A program made the position numbers and the translations under genes. A model generated the notes under the pieces. That model searched no databases, was not told the DNA's origin, and worked only from the letters and a program-made list of their open reading frames with translations. A stretch of 64,000 bases of DNA from Leishmania martiniquensis (lineage: Eukaryota > Euglenozoa > Kinetoplastea > Trypanosomatida > Trypanosomatidae). The DNA lies in contig NC_090156.1 in assembly GCF_017916325.1 (NCBI RefSeq), positions 437,501-501,500 on the forward strand. Reading direction: 5' to 3'. Below are positions 30,302 to 40,006 of this stretch, piece by piece; position 1 is the stretch's first letter, and the number at the start of each line of letters is the position of its first letter.

Positions 30302-30325
30302 GGCGCCGTTGCTCGCAACGGCGCC
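30302..30325 (-). repeat. Hairpin 3' of the 1101-residue gene
   Basis: Perfect 11-bp arms (ggcgccgttgc / gcaacggcgcc) with a 2-base loop, about 230 nt downstream of the stop codon at 30557, inside the presumed 3'UTR. Confidence 0.85.
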
Positions 30326-30556
30326 CACACCGCCGCCGCCCTAAGCGACTCTCCGAGATGCAAGGACGAGCTGAGAAGCGGGCTGCAGCGCTTACTTTGC
30401 ACTCAGCCGGTTAACAACAATGCACACGTGTGAGCGAAGCCGGCATACCCCCGTTTTCTCGCCTCCTCACCGTTTTTACTGCCCGCGTCTTGAGAAGCCG
30501 GGCGGTGTTTAGCCTCAGCTGCTACCTGCTGCTGCTGCTGGTGGTGGTGGCGAGGG

Positions 30557-33500
30557 CTACTCCTTCCATGGAGCTGAGGTGGCCGAAACGGTGCCGCCGC
30601 TGCCGCTGGTACTATTGCCTGCCGTGAAGCTGCTGCTGCTGCCGCGCTGCAGGTAGCTCTCCCGCAGGCTCGTCAGAAGGACAGTCGCCGGGCTTACGCC
30701 AGACCCACGCTCGGAGACGGCCGTGATGGCGCGCACCAGTCGCGCAAAGTCCTCGAGGTGGCACTCACACGCGCGCTGTTCGTCCTGGCCTGTTGGAAGC
30801 CCGGCACTGCGGAGGCCGCGCTGAAGTTCGCCTGCTGTCACATCAACCATGCCCAGTCGCGCAAAGAGCCCCTCTGCAATGCAGCGGGAAAGCGGGACGG
30901 TGCAGCTCGGAAGAGTTCCATAGCCCGTCGTCGCCGTTCCGGCACTGCCGCTGCCCATCGCGGTCAGCTCTGATGGCGTCGAGGACTCTGTTGCGACGCC
31001 TCCACGCAAGCTGCGGCCGTTGGTCACCAGCGATGCGCCGTCGGCGCCAAGACCGGCACTGCGCCCACTCCCTTCAAAGGCAGCGCCTGCCGACTCGTCA
31101 TCCACCACCATGCCGTAGAAGGCGATGCGGATCGCCTCGGATGGATAACGGCCGTTGATCTTGTAGGCCATGCGCGCCAGAAGGGTGTCGAAGGGGACCG
31201 TAAGCGCTTCTTCGCCATCTGCGGTATCCGTGCGGGGGATCTGCGACACTTCCTGCGGCCGCTGGGGAAGCGAAGTGTCACTGCAGGCGTCGGTGGTGCC
31301 GCGAGTGAACGATTTATAGTTGCCACCCTCGCCAGACGACGCGTGCGCGGCCCCGCCTGTAATACGATTGTCGATCACCAGGACCTTCCCCTCCTTGGCG
31401 TCGGCGCGGCCGCCGAGTGCAACGCTATCATTGCACTGCGCCTCGTCGGCGAAGCGTCTCTGGCCGTGGTTCACATCTTGCGCAGCGATGCTGGGGGGTG
31501 GGTCTGCGGCAGTGACACACGACTCGGCGCCTTGCATCCGTCCTGCAGGCCATGCCGGCCCACTTGCGTTGCCGCTATTGTGCATCGCCGCAGCGCTGGG
31601 GCCGTGAGCGAGGCCGAAGACGCGCGATTTGCCCGTAGCTGCGCCATCCGCGGCCGCTGTGGCAGTCGCCGTGCCGCTGAAAGAGGAGACAGGGTTCACA
31701 CTTCCCGCGCCTAGGCCGCCCCGTGCCAGCGGAGCTGAGCTGTGCTTCAGCGGGGCTGACATGGCTGAGGAGCAACGAGTAGGACTGCGCACACCCGCGA
31801 GGTATCGTGCGCACGGCTGTAGTTCGTCAAACAGGTCCAGCAGTACCTCCGCGTCCGCGCAGGGGAAGCTGCTGGACTCGATGATGCAAGCGAGCTCGTC
31901 CAGCGTAATAGCGGGATGGTCAACACTTCCGCCGTAGCGCTCCTCCTTGGCGATGCGGAATTCGGCAATAAATTCCTGCAGATCCACCGAGTTGGTGCTG
32001 AAGAGGGAGCTGAGGTCGCTCGAGGTGGCCTCGCCACGCTCAAGGCCAGACACGCTAAACGCAAAGGAGGCCATCGATTGCTGTGTCGCGCCGCCACTGG
32101 AGCGAAAGCCACTGCCACTACCACCGCTGTGTTGCAGCAGCGTGGCGCTGCTCCCGGTCTGATGGCCGGCCCCGCTGGGAAGAATGCCACTGCTCGTCAG
32201 GCTGCTCGTCACGACTCCGGGACGCTGCAGAAGTTGCGGGGACCCGTGCTTGCTCGACGCGCTGCCGCTGACGATGAGGTTACTGCTTGCAATCGTGTGC
32301 GTAACAGTTCCGGGCATCGACTGCGGCGTCGAGAGGCCTCCAACACTCGCACCGCTGCGCCCGCCGCGCGGCTGCGGAGACGCCGTCGGCGCAGATGGAG
32401 GGGTGCGCAGAAGGCGTACGACAGCGGCCGGGTCATTACGCGATGTCAGTGGGCTCGGTCGGTTCCCGATGCCGCTGAAGCTGCCGACGAGGTCCATCTC
32501 CCCGCCGCGAGAGGAGCCACTCGCCGATTGCCGGGCTGTAGGGGGCACCGGCCTTGCCCGTGCCTGACCCCCGCCGCCATCGCGCGTGTCGCTGTTTTCT
32601 CGGCGCAGCTCTGCGGAAAGCAGCACGCTCGAGGGCCTCGCCTCCGTCGCTGCGTGTGGGTTGACTGCGTGGGCACCGCCGTGCCCTCTGCTCGAAAGCT
32701 GCCGTGGCTGCGGTACCGTGTGGGTTTGCTGCCCTGGTGGCCGTCGCGCTTCTCCCCGCTGCGGGACCGGGAGCGAGAGCTGCGCGCATGACGCCTGCAC
32801 CGCTGTACCGGCACGAAACTGGGCGAGGTACTGCAGTGGATCTTCGGGCTGCGTGGTCACCACATGCTGATACAAGTTGTTGACGAGCGTCCTCACCCGC
32901 GGATTATCGCGCAGGTACGCTTCTCTGCCGCTGCTGCCGTCTCCACCAGCGGTTCGAGCCGCTGTCTCCCGATGGTGCGCCAAGCCGCGAGTGCCGCTGC
33001 TGTTGGCCGAAGTCAAGTTCACCGTCGATGACGGACGCGGCGTGGATGCAGGCTGCTGCTGCATAGGTGCAGGGGGCAAGGGTATCTGCGCTGTCGGCAC
33101 GGGCGCGGTCTGGGCGCCGCGGTCGGTGCTGTCCGCCACCAGGCAGCACCTGCGCGCCGGCGAGCTGACCGTGAGAATGGTGACGTCTGGCTGCGACACA
33201 AGCCGGGCGGGTGATGTTGGCACCGCCGGCATCGTCGCAGTGGAGGCCGGCTGCGGCGGAGTCGGTGGCTGGGGCATTATTACATTGGAGGTGGCTGTTA
33301 CGGAGGTGGATAGCTTGTGTGCCTGCGCCATTGCCGGCAGGCGACTCGACATGGAGGGCACGGACGGCGCCGGCTCATGAACTCGGAGCCCCAGTGCGCT
33401 GGTACCTCCCTCCACAACGCTGCCACCACTGTTGCTGTTTCCGTTGCTGCGAGTGTGGTGATGTCCACGACGGCCGCTGCTGTCAACACCCTCTTCCGCG

Positions 33501-33862
33501 GAGGCGGACGCTGCGTGCGCTGGGGGACTTGACGGTGGCAGCGACAGCGTACCACCGCATCTGCTGCTGCTTCCAGGATGAGCCCGGTGCTGATATGACT
33601 CCCGTTGCTGCAACGGTGGACTGCGGCCCGGCGCGGCTGGCGGTGATGGGGTAGACGAAAGGGACGGCATGTGCGGCACGCTCGACGCAGGTATGCCAAC
33701 GCGGTTCACAGGGCACGACGAGGGGCCGCTAAGACGCTGTGGAGCGGAGTTGGAGCTGGCAAGCACCTCAGGAGCAAGAGGGGCCGGCAGGTTTGACCGG
33801 CGCAGCCCGTGCGATGGCGAGTTGGAGACGGAGGAGCCTCCGGAGTGGGTGCGCGTCTGCAT
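30557..33862 (-). CDS. Ser/Gly/Ala-rich protein with divergent EF-hand-like C-terminal regions
   Basis: This encodes 1101 residues from the ATG at 33860-33862 (MQTRTHSGG). The frame is open further upstream, but only through a TTG codon at 33904. The first 650 residues are low-complexity Ser/Pro/Gly/Ala. More ordered islands follow: LQEFIAEFRIAKEERYGG with TLDELACIIESSSFPCADAE (about 680-740); FDTLLARMAYKINGRYPSEA with IRIAFYGMVVDD (about 925-960); and FARLGMVDVTAGELQRGLRS with HLEDFARLVRAI (about 1015-1065). The helix-loop-helix spacing and the TxxEL and EFxxxF patterns resemble EF-hands that have lost most calcium ligands. The rest is probably disordered. Function is unknown; it may be a regulatory or scaffold protein. 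The EF-hand reading is tentative, the coding call firm. Confidence 0.8.
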   Translation of the reverse strand: MQTRTHSGGSSVSNSPSHGLRRSNLPAPLAPEVLASSNSAPQRLSGPSSCPVNRVGIPASSVPHMPSLSSTPSPPAAPGRSPPLQQRESYQHRAHPGSSSRCGGTLSLPPSSPPAHAASASAEEGVDSSGRRGHHHTRSNGNSNSGGSVVEGGTSALGLRVHEPAPSVPSMSSRLPAMAQAHKLSTSVTATSNVIMPQPPTPPQPASTATMPAVPTSPARLVSQPDVTILTVSSPARRCCLVADSTDRGAQTAPVPTAQIPLPPAPMQQQPASTPRPSSTVNLTSANSSGTRGLAHHRETAARTAGGDGSSGREAYLRDNPRVRTLVNNLYQHVVTTQPEDPLQYLAQFRAGTAVQASCAQLSLPVPQRGEARRPPGQQTHTVPQPRQLSSRGHGGAHAVNPHAATEARPSSVLLSAELRRENSDTRDGGGGQARARPVPPTARQSASGSSRGGEMDLVGSFSGIGNRPSPLTSRNDPAAVVRLLRTPPSAPTASPQPRGGRSGASVGGLSTPQSMPGTVTHTIASSNLIVSGSASSKHGSPQLLQRPGVVTSSLTSSGILPSGAGHQTGSSATLLQHSGGSGSGFRSSGGATQQSMASFAFSVSGLERGEATSSDLSSLFSTNSVDLQEFIAEFRIAKEERYGGSVDHPAITLDELACIIESSSFPCADAEVLLDLFDELQPCARYLAGVRSPTRCSSAMSAPLKHSSAPLARGGLGAGSVNPVSSFSGTATATAAADGAATGKSRVFGLAHGPSAAAMHNSGNASGPAWPAGRMQGAESCVTAADPPPSIAAQDVNHGQRRFADEAQCNDSVALGGRADAKEGKVLVIDNRITGGAAHASSGEGGNYKSFTRGTTDACSDTSLPQRPQEVSQIPRTDTADGEEALTVPFDTLLARMAYKINGRYPSEAIRIAFYGMVVDDESAGAAFEGSGRSAGLGADGASLVTNGRSLRGGVATESSTPSELTAMGSGSAGTATTGYGTLPSCTVPLSRCIAEGLFARLGMVDVTAGELQRGLRSAGLPTGQDEQRACECHLEDFARLVRAITAVSERGSGVSPATVLLTSLRESYLQRGSSSSFTAGNSTSGSGGTVSATSAPWKE

Positions 33863-33948
33863 TGACCACGCTCGACAGACGTCGAGGAAAGCCAAGGCAA
33901 ACAACTCTAAGCGTCAATGCACAGCCAGACACACAGACACGAACGGCG

Positions 33949-34083
33949 CTGTGTCGGACAAATTTGACAGGGGCAAAGGTGAGTCCACACACATACACAC
34001 ACAAGAGAGCAGAGAACACGCAACGATGAGTGAGGAATGCGAGAACAGAGGAAAGATGCCCAAGAGAAAAGAGTCAAGAGGAA
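33949..34083 (-). promoter_or_regulatory. Candidate trans-splice acceptor of the 1101-residue gene
   Basis: The sense strand is CT-rich from about 34083 to 34020 and free of AG until 33949-33950. That gives a 5'UTR of about 86 nt with no ATG before the one at 33862. Confidence 0.45.
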
Positions 34084-36630
34084 CACGACACGCACTATTG
34101 AAAAAAAAGGGCACACACACACACGCCCTTAGACACGCACGTGAGGGTGAAACAGCGATGAGAAAAAACGAGAAGTGGACAGCAGAATGTGATAAAGAGA
34201 GAGAGAGAGAGAGCCGGCAGTGGTGGTGGAGGGGGAGGGGAACTGGAAGAACGCAAGGCACACCAATAAGGAAAAATAAAATGAGAGAGGAGAGTGCGGA
34301 CCTCTGAAGCGCCGAAAGAGAAGAGCGACAGAGGAGAAGGAGAGCAATGAGGTGCGAGGCTAGAGAGGCGATGGTGCGCTCGCCTGTATGCCGCTGGTGT
34401 ACACACTCGCCTGCTTATGTTCTCCGCCGTGGCCTTCCTCTTTCTCCTCTTTGTGTCTTTGAGACGCCTCTGCTTGTTTGGGATGCCGCGTAGAAATAAG
34501 TCGTGAATGGCTGAGTCAAGGGGGCAGTGTGTGTGCGCGCGAATGAAGCCCTGAGATGAAGTGAGAGGGAGCCGTGATGGTGGCGTCTGCACACACTCTT
34601 GTTTCTTCTTCGCTGTGCGCCCAACCACGCCGACTTTGTGCTGCGTTGCCCCGTAAGCAGCACGGGATACGGCGTGCACTATGGCAGAAGGTAGGAAAAG
34701 GGGAGAGGGTAGAATGCGGTGACGATGGCGTTTCTCCGCAGTTGAACTGTGGAGGCGGTTGACACTGAGAGAGAGACAGAAAATAGGCGACAGAAGAAGG
34801 CACAGTAGCACGCAGGCAGCAGGCGCAGGTGTATCGATGGATGGAGAAGAAGAGAAGCCTTGGATGCACAGACGATTGTTGAAGCCGTACCAACAAACTG
34901 AGGAAAAGAAGAGAGGAGTGAGACGAAGAGAGCTTTGATGCAGCGGCTGCTTGTGATGATGGCTCCAGGGCTAACGGAACAGCAACCGCAACCTCTCTCT
35001 CTTTCTGTGTGTGTGTGCGCGCTTGACCCCGTTCTTTGTTTGGGGCCATAGAGGGGAGGAGGTATGGAGAAAAGGACCGCACCGTTTTCAATAAAACATG
35101 GCGGAGATGAGAAGAGCCACACACCAACATGGGGGGCCAGCCGAGAATTGAAAAAGGAGAGGGAGGGAATGAAAGGATGCCGTGAGGAGCGCGAACGAAG
35201 GGGAGCGGAGAAGAGATGAAGAGCAGAAGTGGTGTGCAACGCGGAGAAGGTAAAATGGTCATTCGTTTTCCTGCAGAGGAGGCTTGGGGCACGGAGCGAC
35301 GGTGCTCGAATGAGATCACCGGCATTGTGCTGCCGTGAGGGAGTTGGGAGGGTGGACAGAGCCTTACCTTTCGTCGCGCGTTCTCCCATCCACCACTGCG
35401 CAGCGCAGATGGCATCATCATGGGGCAGCGGTGTGCGTGTCAGCATCCTCACGGGCACTTCTCCTCTCCCGCAAAGGCTGCAGCCTCTGCTATCGCCATG
35501 CTCTCTTTTTTCCGCACTGTTCATGTCAGCCGTGCACCATTGCCCACCTTCATGGCTGCGCCGTGTACGCATGCAGAGGACACATGTGGAAGGCGTGATG
35601 AGTCACGATAGAAATCAAAAAGGAAAAAACGAGAGGAAGAAGGGAGAGAAAGAGAGAAGGGAGGGGGTGGAGGGGCGCTATAGTGGTGGCGATGAACGCG
35701 CACACCCCACAGCATGACTGGAGAAGAGGAGTCTATATATGTACATATATATATATATACGTGTGTGTGCGTGTATTTCTGTCTATACTCAGCGTGATGC
35801 CGTTGAGAGGGGAGACACAGAGACAGACACAAAGAGAAGGGACGAGGAGGGGGGGTGGAGGAACGCCGGCTTCGGCCACAAAGTTGAAGAATGAGAGGGA
35901 GAGGGAGGGGAAGGGGACCTCGACCTGGGGAGGACCTGAAGAGACAGGGGAGCTGCCCAACGGACCAGCCTTGACGAGGGCAGCAAGCGGCACACACACA
36001 AACACACTTGCACACATGCACTCAAGGAGAGGGACAAGGTGCTTCACGAGATGTGCACATGTGCGACCGAGGGAGGGGGAAAGGAGGGCGATGTCGTGGC
36101 GGGGCAAGCGGTATCTGCAGACAGTGGATCAGCGGCCACTGCTGCGGCGCTGAGGGGTGAACGGGGAGGGGGGACGACGACGCGGACAGCGACATGCACG
36201 CGCACGCGCATGAAAGAAAGAAAGAAGCTACGGAGAGGACGAAAATGCGAGCCTAATGAGAGTGGTCTCATTGTTCGTGCGGCGGAGGGAAGCGAAAAGC
36301 CCAACAAAACAAAAAGGGGAGAAGGAGAGGGGGAAGAGATGTACGAACGAATACACAAATAAATGATTGAACGAGCGATAGAGAGAGACGAGAGAGGCGC
36401 CCACTATGCAGAGGACCACTGAGGAAAGCGAAAAGGGGGGAGGGGGGCGGAGGGAGGGGAGAGGGAAGAAAATGAGCAGACAGACAGACACACACACACA
36501 ACGAAAAAAAAAGACGGAATAGAGGGAAAGGAGGTTAGGACAGAGAGACGTTCTTTTGAGGCATGTGCGTGCGTGTGTGCGTCTCATCAAGCAACACTCA
36601 TAAGTGCATATTTATATGTAAATACATTAA

Positions 36631-36652
36631 ATATATATATATATATATATAT
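36631..36652. repeat. (AT)11 microsatellite
   Basis: Eleven uninterrupted AT units in the spacer, preceded by further A/T-rich sequence. Confidence 0.95.
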
Positions 36653-37791
36653 GCACGCACAACGACGACTGTACGCTGAGGTGCTTTTTTTTTGTTGAGG
36701 AGAGAAAAAAAGGAATGCAGTCCTGCACTTAGTTCCAATGAACGTGTCAGTCGATCTCGCATGCGCGCCTGCTTTGAATAGATCAAGAGATAACCTATGC
36801 GCATATATCTGTGCACGAAGCAAAGGGCTTTCGCTCTCTCTCTCTCCGCCTCTCTATACGGTAAGGAACTTGTACAGTGTAGCTGTGAGGTCAAAGGAGG
36901 CGCACAGCGTTAGCGCCTTGACAAGATCGACACACTTACTCAGCCACCCACACCCGCGCCTATTCATGCACACATGGGGTGGGCGAGGGTGGTGGTGGCG
37001 GTAGTGGTGTGAGGATCTTTGGAAGAGGCCTAGCAGCGTTAAGGAAAAAGAAATGAAAGAGTGTGTGAGAGAGGGGGGAAGCGAATCAAGGAGACGACAA
37101 CAACGACGCATCAGAGAATGCCCGTCGTCAGGAGTTAGTCTTAGAAGGGGGAGAGAGAGGCGGAGGAAGGCTGGTGGTGGTGGTGGTGGGGAAGGTGAAA
37201 TACATGCACATGCACACGCATGCAGATGAGCCGCAAGGGAGAGAAAGGATTAACGGCAGGTGATGAGGAACAAGAGAAAGAGGAGCATAAACGACGAAGA
37301 CACGATGCCTATGGACAATGTGGAGTGGACAGAGGCCTGGAAGCGAGGGAAGGGGTGAGGAGGACGTGTGTGTGTGTGTGTCTGAGTGTGGATGCGAAAC
37401 ATAAGCAACGGAGCGTCGAGCGGACAGACAGAGCGACAAGAAGTATGGAGGGCAAGAGAAAAAGGGGGAGTCTACGATCAACGATGTCAGTACCAGGGAG
37501 GAGCGTGCACACACCGAGAGAAGCATAGAGATGCCATAGAAGCACAGCGAAAGAGAAAAGGGGGGTGGGAAGGGAGAGGTGATGGCGGTGGGTAGCAGAC
37601 TGTATGTATAGGGTACGTATAATGGAAGGCAGATAAGGCAAAGAGGGAGAACAGCTGGTGATGATGGTGGTGTGCGCCTGGATGCGTGTGTGAGGGCGAC
37701 TGCCAGTCAGAGGGGCGACGGTCTCTGGGCGAAGTATGCAGAACGAAGACAAGAGAGATGAAGAGCACCTTGATAACTGCACACAGACACG

Positions 37792-37815
37792 CACACACAC
37801 ACACACACACACACA
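37792..37815. repeat. (CA)n microsatellite
   Basis: About twelve CA units in the spacer. Confidence 0.9.
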
Positions 37816-38414
37816 GGCTCATGGATGTAATCCTCACCCTCACGCGGCTGCATATGCACATGAGCAACACGTGCCATACATGTTTAGCTCAAAGACACAC
37901 ACGTATATATATATATATACCGGTATGCACATGTGAAAATCACACACGTACACACTGAGACGGTGGATGCAGCGGCGGAAGATGATCCCTAGGAAAAGGG
38001 GCGAACGATGCAGGGTGCGTGGCGAGCGCTGAACACAGCGTCCTCCACATCCTGGTAGACGGGCACGCCCCATCGTCACGAGCGGAGACGCCCCACCCTT
38101 CCTTTCGCCATCCCGTTGCTACTCAACGCCACACAGACAGAGAGCGGGTAGCGAAAAGAAAGCGGACATTAGTCGCCGGACGGAACAGCCCTTCTCGTAA
38201 GGGCTTTGAACGCACGGCACGCATCCGCGCCCTTCCGCGCTCGTGTCACCGCGACTATGAATCTTTTCCTTTCCGTGCTTTCTCTCCACGAGTCTAGCCA
38301 TCACGTTGGCGGGCACCGACATCAGCACACAGTCAAAGAGCCAAAGACGTTGGCGTTTGGAGTTAGCGATCGATCGACGCGGCCGCATGCAAAGAGCGAG
38401 GCTGACTCGTAACA

Positions 38415-38445
38415 GATGCGACCGCCGCTTAGCGGCGGTCGCATC
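38415..38445 (-). repeat. Hairpin 3' of the PSA-like gene
   Basis: Perfect 15-bp arms (gatgcgaccgccgct / agcggcggtcgcatc) around a single T, about 165 nt downstream of the stop codon at 38609 and so within the presumed 3'UTR. Confidence 0.9.
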
Positions 38446-38608
38446 GCCGAGAATAGGGCACGTTGTAGGTTCTTCTTCAAGAGGAGCCGCCGTTGGTGTC
38501 GCGGGCCGAGGGAGCGTTGGATGTGGAGGGAGGCCAACGGGGTAGGCGAGCAAAAAGAAAAGTCCCACTGCTTCGATTGATCACTACGCGTGGGCTCGCG
38601 GCAAGAGC

Positions 38609-40006
38609 TTAGCCGTGAGTGAGGCTGACGCTGTGGTTGCTGACTTCATTGCACGTGTTCACATCTGAGCAGTTCAAACCCATCAAAGGCCCGTCCACTG
38701 TGATGGTGACGTACCTGCCTGTCCACTCGGCTGGAATGCTGCCGCACAGCGCGTTGCCTTCCAGGTGGACATATTGAATTGCTGGAAGCGTCGTCCACGA
38801 AACGGGGAGCGGGCCACACAGCTTGTTGTAGCTGGCGCTCAGCGTGTCGAGATGCTGCATCGAGCTCCATGACACTGGCAGAGTGCCGCTCAGTGCGTTC
38901 TTGGAAACATCCAGCACCTCCATGAGTGTCATACGACTCCACGCGGTGGGCAGCGAGCCAACGAGGCTGTTTCGCTCCAGCCGTAGCTGCGTCAGTGAGG
39001 CCATGTCCGACCACGACGTAGGCAAGGGGCCAATGAGCGCGTTCCCCCCCAAGTGCAGTTCCTCCAGCAATGTCAGGCTTCCCCATTCTGCAGGCAACGT
39101 GCCGGTGAAGCTGTTGCCAGAGAGGCGCAGAGTGGTTAGGAATGCCATCGTCGACCACGCCGCAGGTAACGTGCCCGTAAGGCGGTTCGACTGCAGGCCC
39201 ATCCACTCCATCATCATCAGTTGTGCCCACTCGCGTGGAAGGGTGCCGCTGAGGGCGTTCATGCCAATGCTCAACGTGGAGACACCGGGCAGCAGTCCCC
39301 ATGCGACCGGCAGCGTGCCATCAAGTCGGTTTTCTTCCAACATCAGAGACCGCAGCGACTTCATGCCTCCCCACTCCGGCGGTAGCGTTCCGACCAGCGC
39401 GTTACGATCGAGGGAGAGGAAGGACAGACGCCGCATGCTCTCACCCCACGACGGTGGCAGGGTGCCCGTGAGATGATTGTTGCACAAGGAGAGCTCCACC
39501 AAACCGCCCAGGCCGCTCCACTCCGGTGGCAGGCTTCCCGTGAGGCTGTTCCTCTCCAGGTGCACCTTGCGCAGGTTTCGCAGCAAGCCCCAGCTGGCTG
39601 GCAGCGTCCCTGACAAGTTCCACCCGCTCGAGCGCACCGTGATGGAGGTGACAAGCACTTGGGACACATCGACGTCGGTGCTCGGCACCTCCGGCAGGCG
39701 GCCGGGGAAGACAGCCAGCTGGGCCCAACCAATGGCGCTGATGGAGACCCCATTACCGAGGCACGTCACTGCCTCCCAGTCGCAGAAGTCGTCACCGGTC
39801 CAGATGCGTTGGAGGCCTGGCATTGACTGCAGAAACCCATCCAAGAACTTGCGCGTATGGAGCTGCTGCGATTCCGTGTACAGCGCCATTGAACTCTTCT
39901 CCTGGGCACGCGCTGTGATGCACGGCAGCACTGAAACCAGCGCTGCAACAGCCACAAGCGCACACGCCCGTGCGGCAAAGCGGTACCGACGCGGCTGTGA
40001 CGTCAT
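38609..40006 (-). CDS. Secreted PSA-like leucine-rich-repeat protein
   Basis: This encodes 465 residues from the ATG at 40004-40006 (MTSQPRRYR). Residues about 5-30 form a signal peptide (CALVAVAALVSVLPCITARA). A cap domain with FLQSMPGLQRIWTGDDFCDW follows; the equivalent W.G.DFC.W cap motif is typical of Leishmania promastigote surface antigen (PSA-2/gp46). Then come 13 LRRs of 24 residues with consensus LxxLxLxxNxLxGTLPxxW, for example LSFLSLDRNALVGTLPPEW. Unlike classic PSA-2, the protein stops about 30 residues after the last repeat (NCSDVNTCNEVSNHSVSLTHG region). It has no Thr-rich stalk and no hydrophobic GPI signal, so it is more likely secreted than surface anchored. PSA proteins are implicated in host interaction. 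A trans-splice acceptor lies 112 nt upstream. Confidence 0.92.
   Translation of the reverse strand: MTSQPRRYRFAARACALVAVAALVSVLPCITARAQEKSSMALYTESQQLHTRKFLDGFLQSMPGLQRIWTGDDFCDWEAVTCLGNGVSISAIGWAQLAVFPGRLPEVPSTDVDVSQVLVTSITVRSSGWNLSGTLPASWGLLRNLRKVHLERNSLTGSLPPEWSGLGGLVELSLCNNHLTGTLPPSWGESMRRLSFLSLDRNALVGTLPPEWGGMKSLRSLMLEENRLDGTLPVAWGLLPGVSTLSIGMNALSGTLPREWAQLMMMEWMGLQSNRLTGTLPAAWSTMAFLTTLRLSGNSFTGTLPAEWGSLTLLEELHLGGNALIGPLPTSWSDMASLTQLRLERNSLVGSLPTAWSRMTLMEVLDVSKNALSGTLPVSWSSMQHLDTLSASYNKLCGPLPVSWTTLPAIQYVHLEGNALCGSIPAEWTGRYVTITVDGPLMGLNCSDVNTCNEVSNHSVSLTHG

Larger units (their letters stand above)
33863..38608. other. 4.7-kb repeat-rich spacer
   Basis: This is the 3'UTR of the PSA-like gene (right) and the upstream region of the 1101-residue gene (left). 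It holds GA-rich plus-strand blocks, TA tracts at 35745-35759, 36631-36652 and 37903-37919, a (CA)n run at 37792-37815, and a perfect hairpin at 38415-38445. No credible gene: all long frames are repeat artefacts. Confidence 0.6.

Noticed and set aside
31916..32791. 291-codon plus-strand frame
   Set aside because: Antisense shadow of the 1101-residue gene.
33863..33904. Extension of the 1101-residue gene to 33904
   Set aside because: The first codon there is TTG, not ATG; the first true ATG is at 33862.
35229..35717. Plus-strand 162-codon frame in the 4.7-kb spacer
   Set aside because: Unstructured and in antisense orientation, overlapping repeat sequence; no support for coding.
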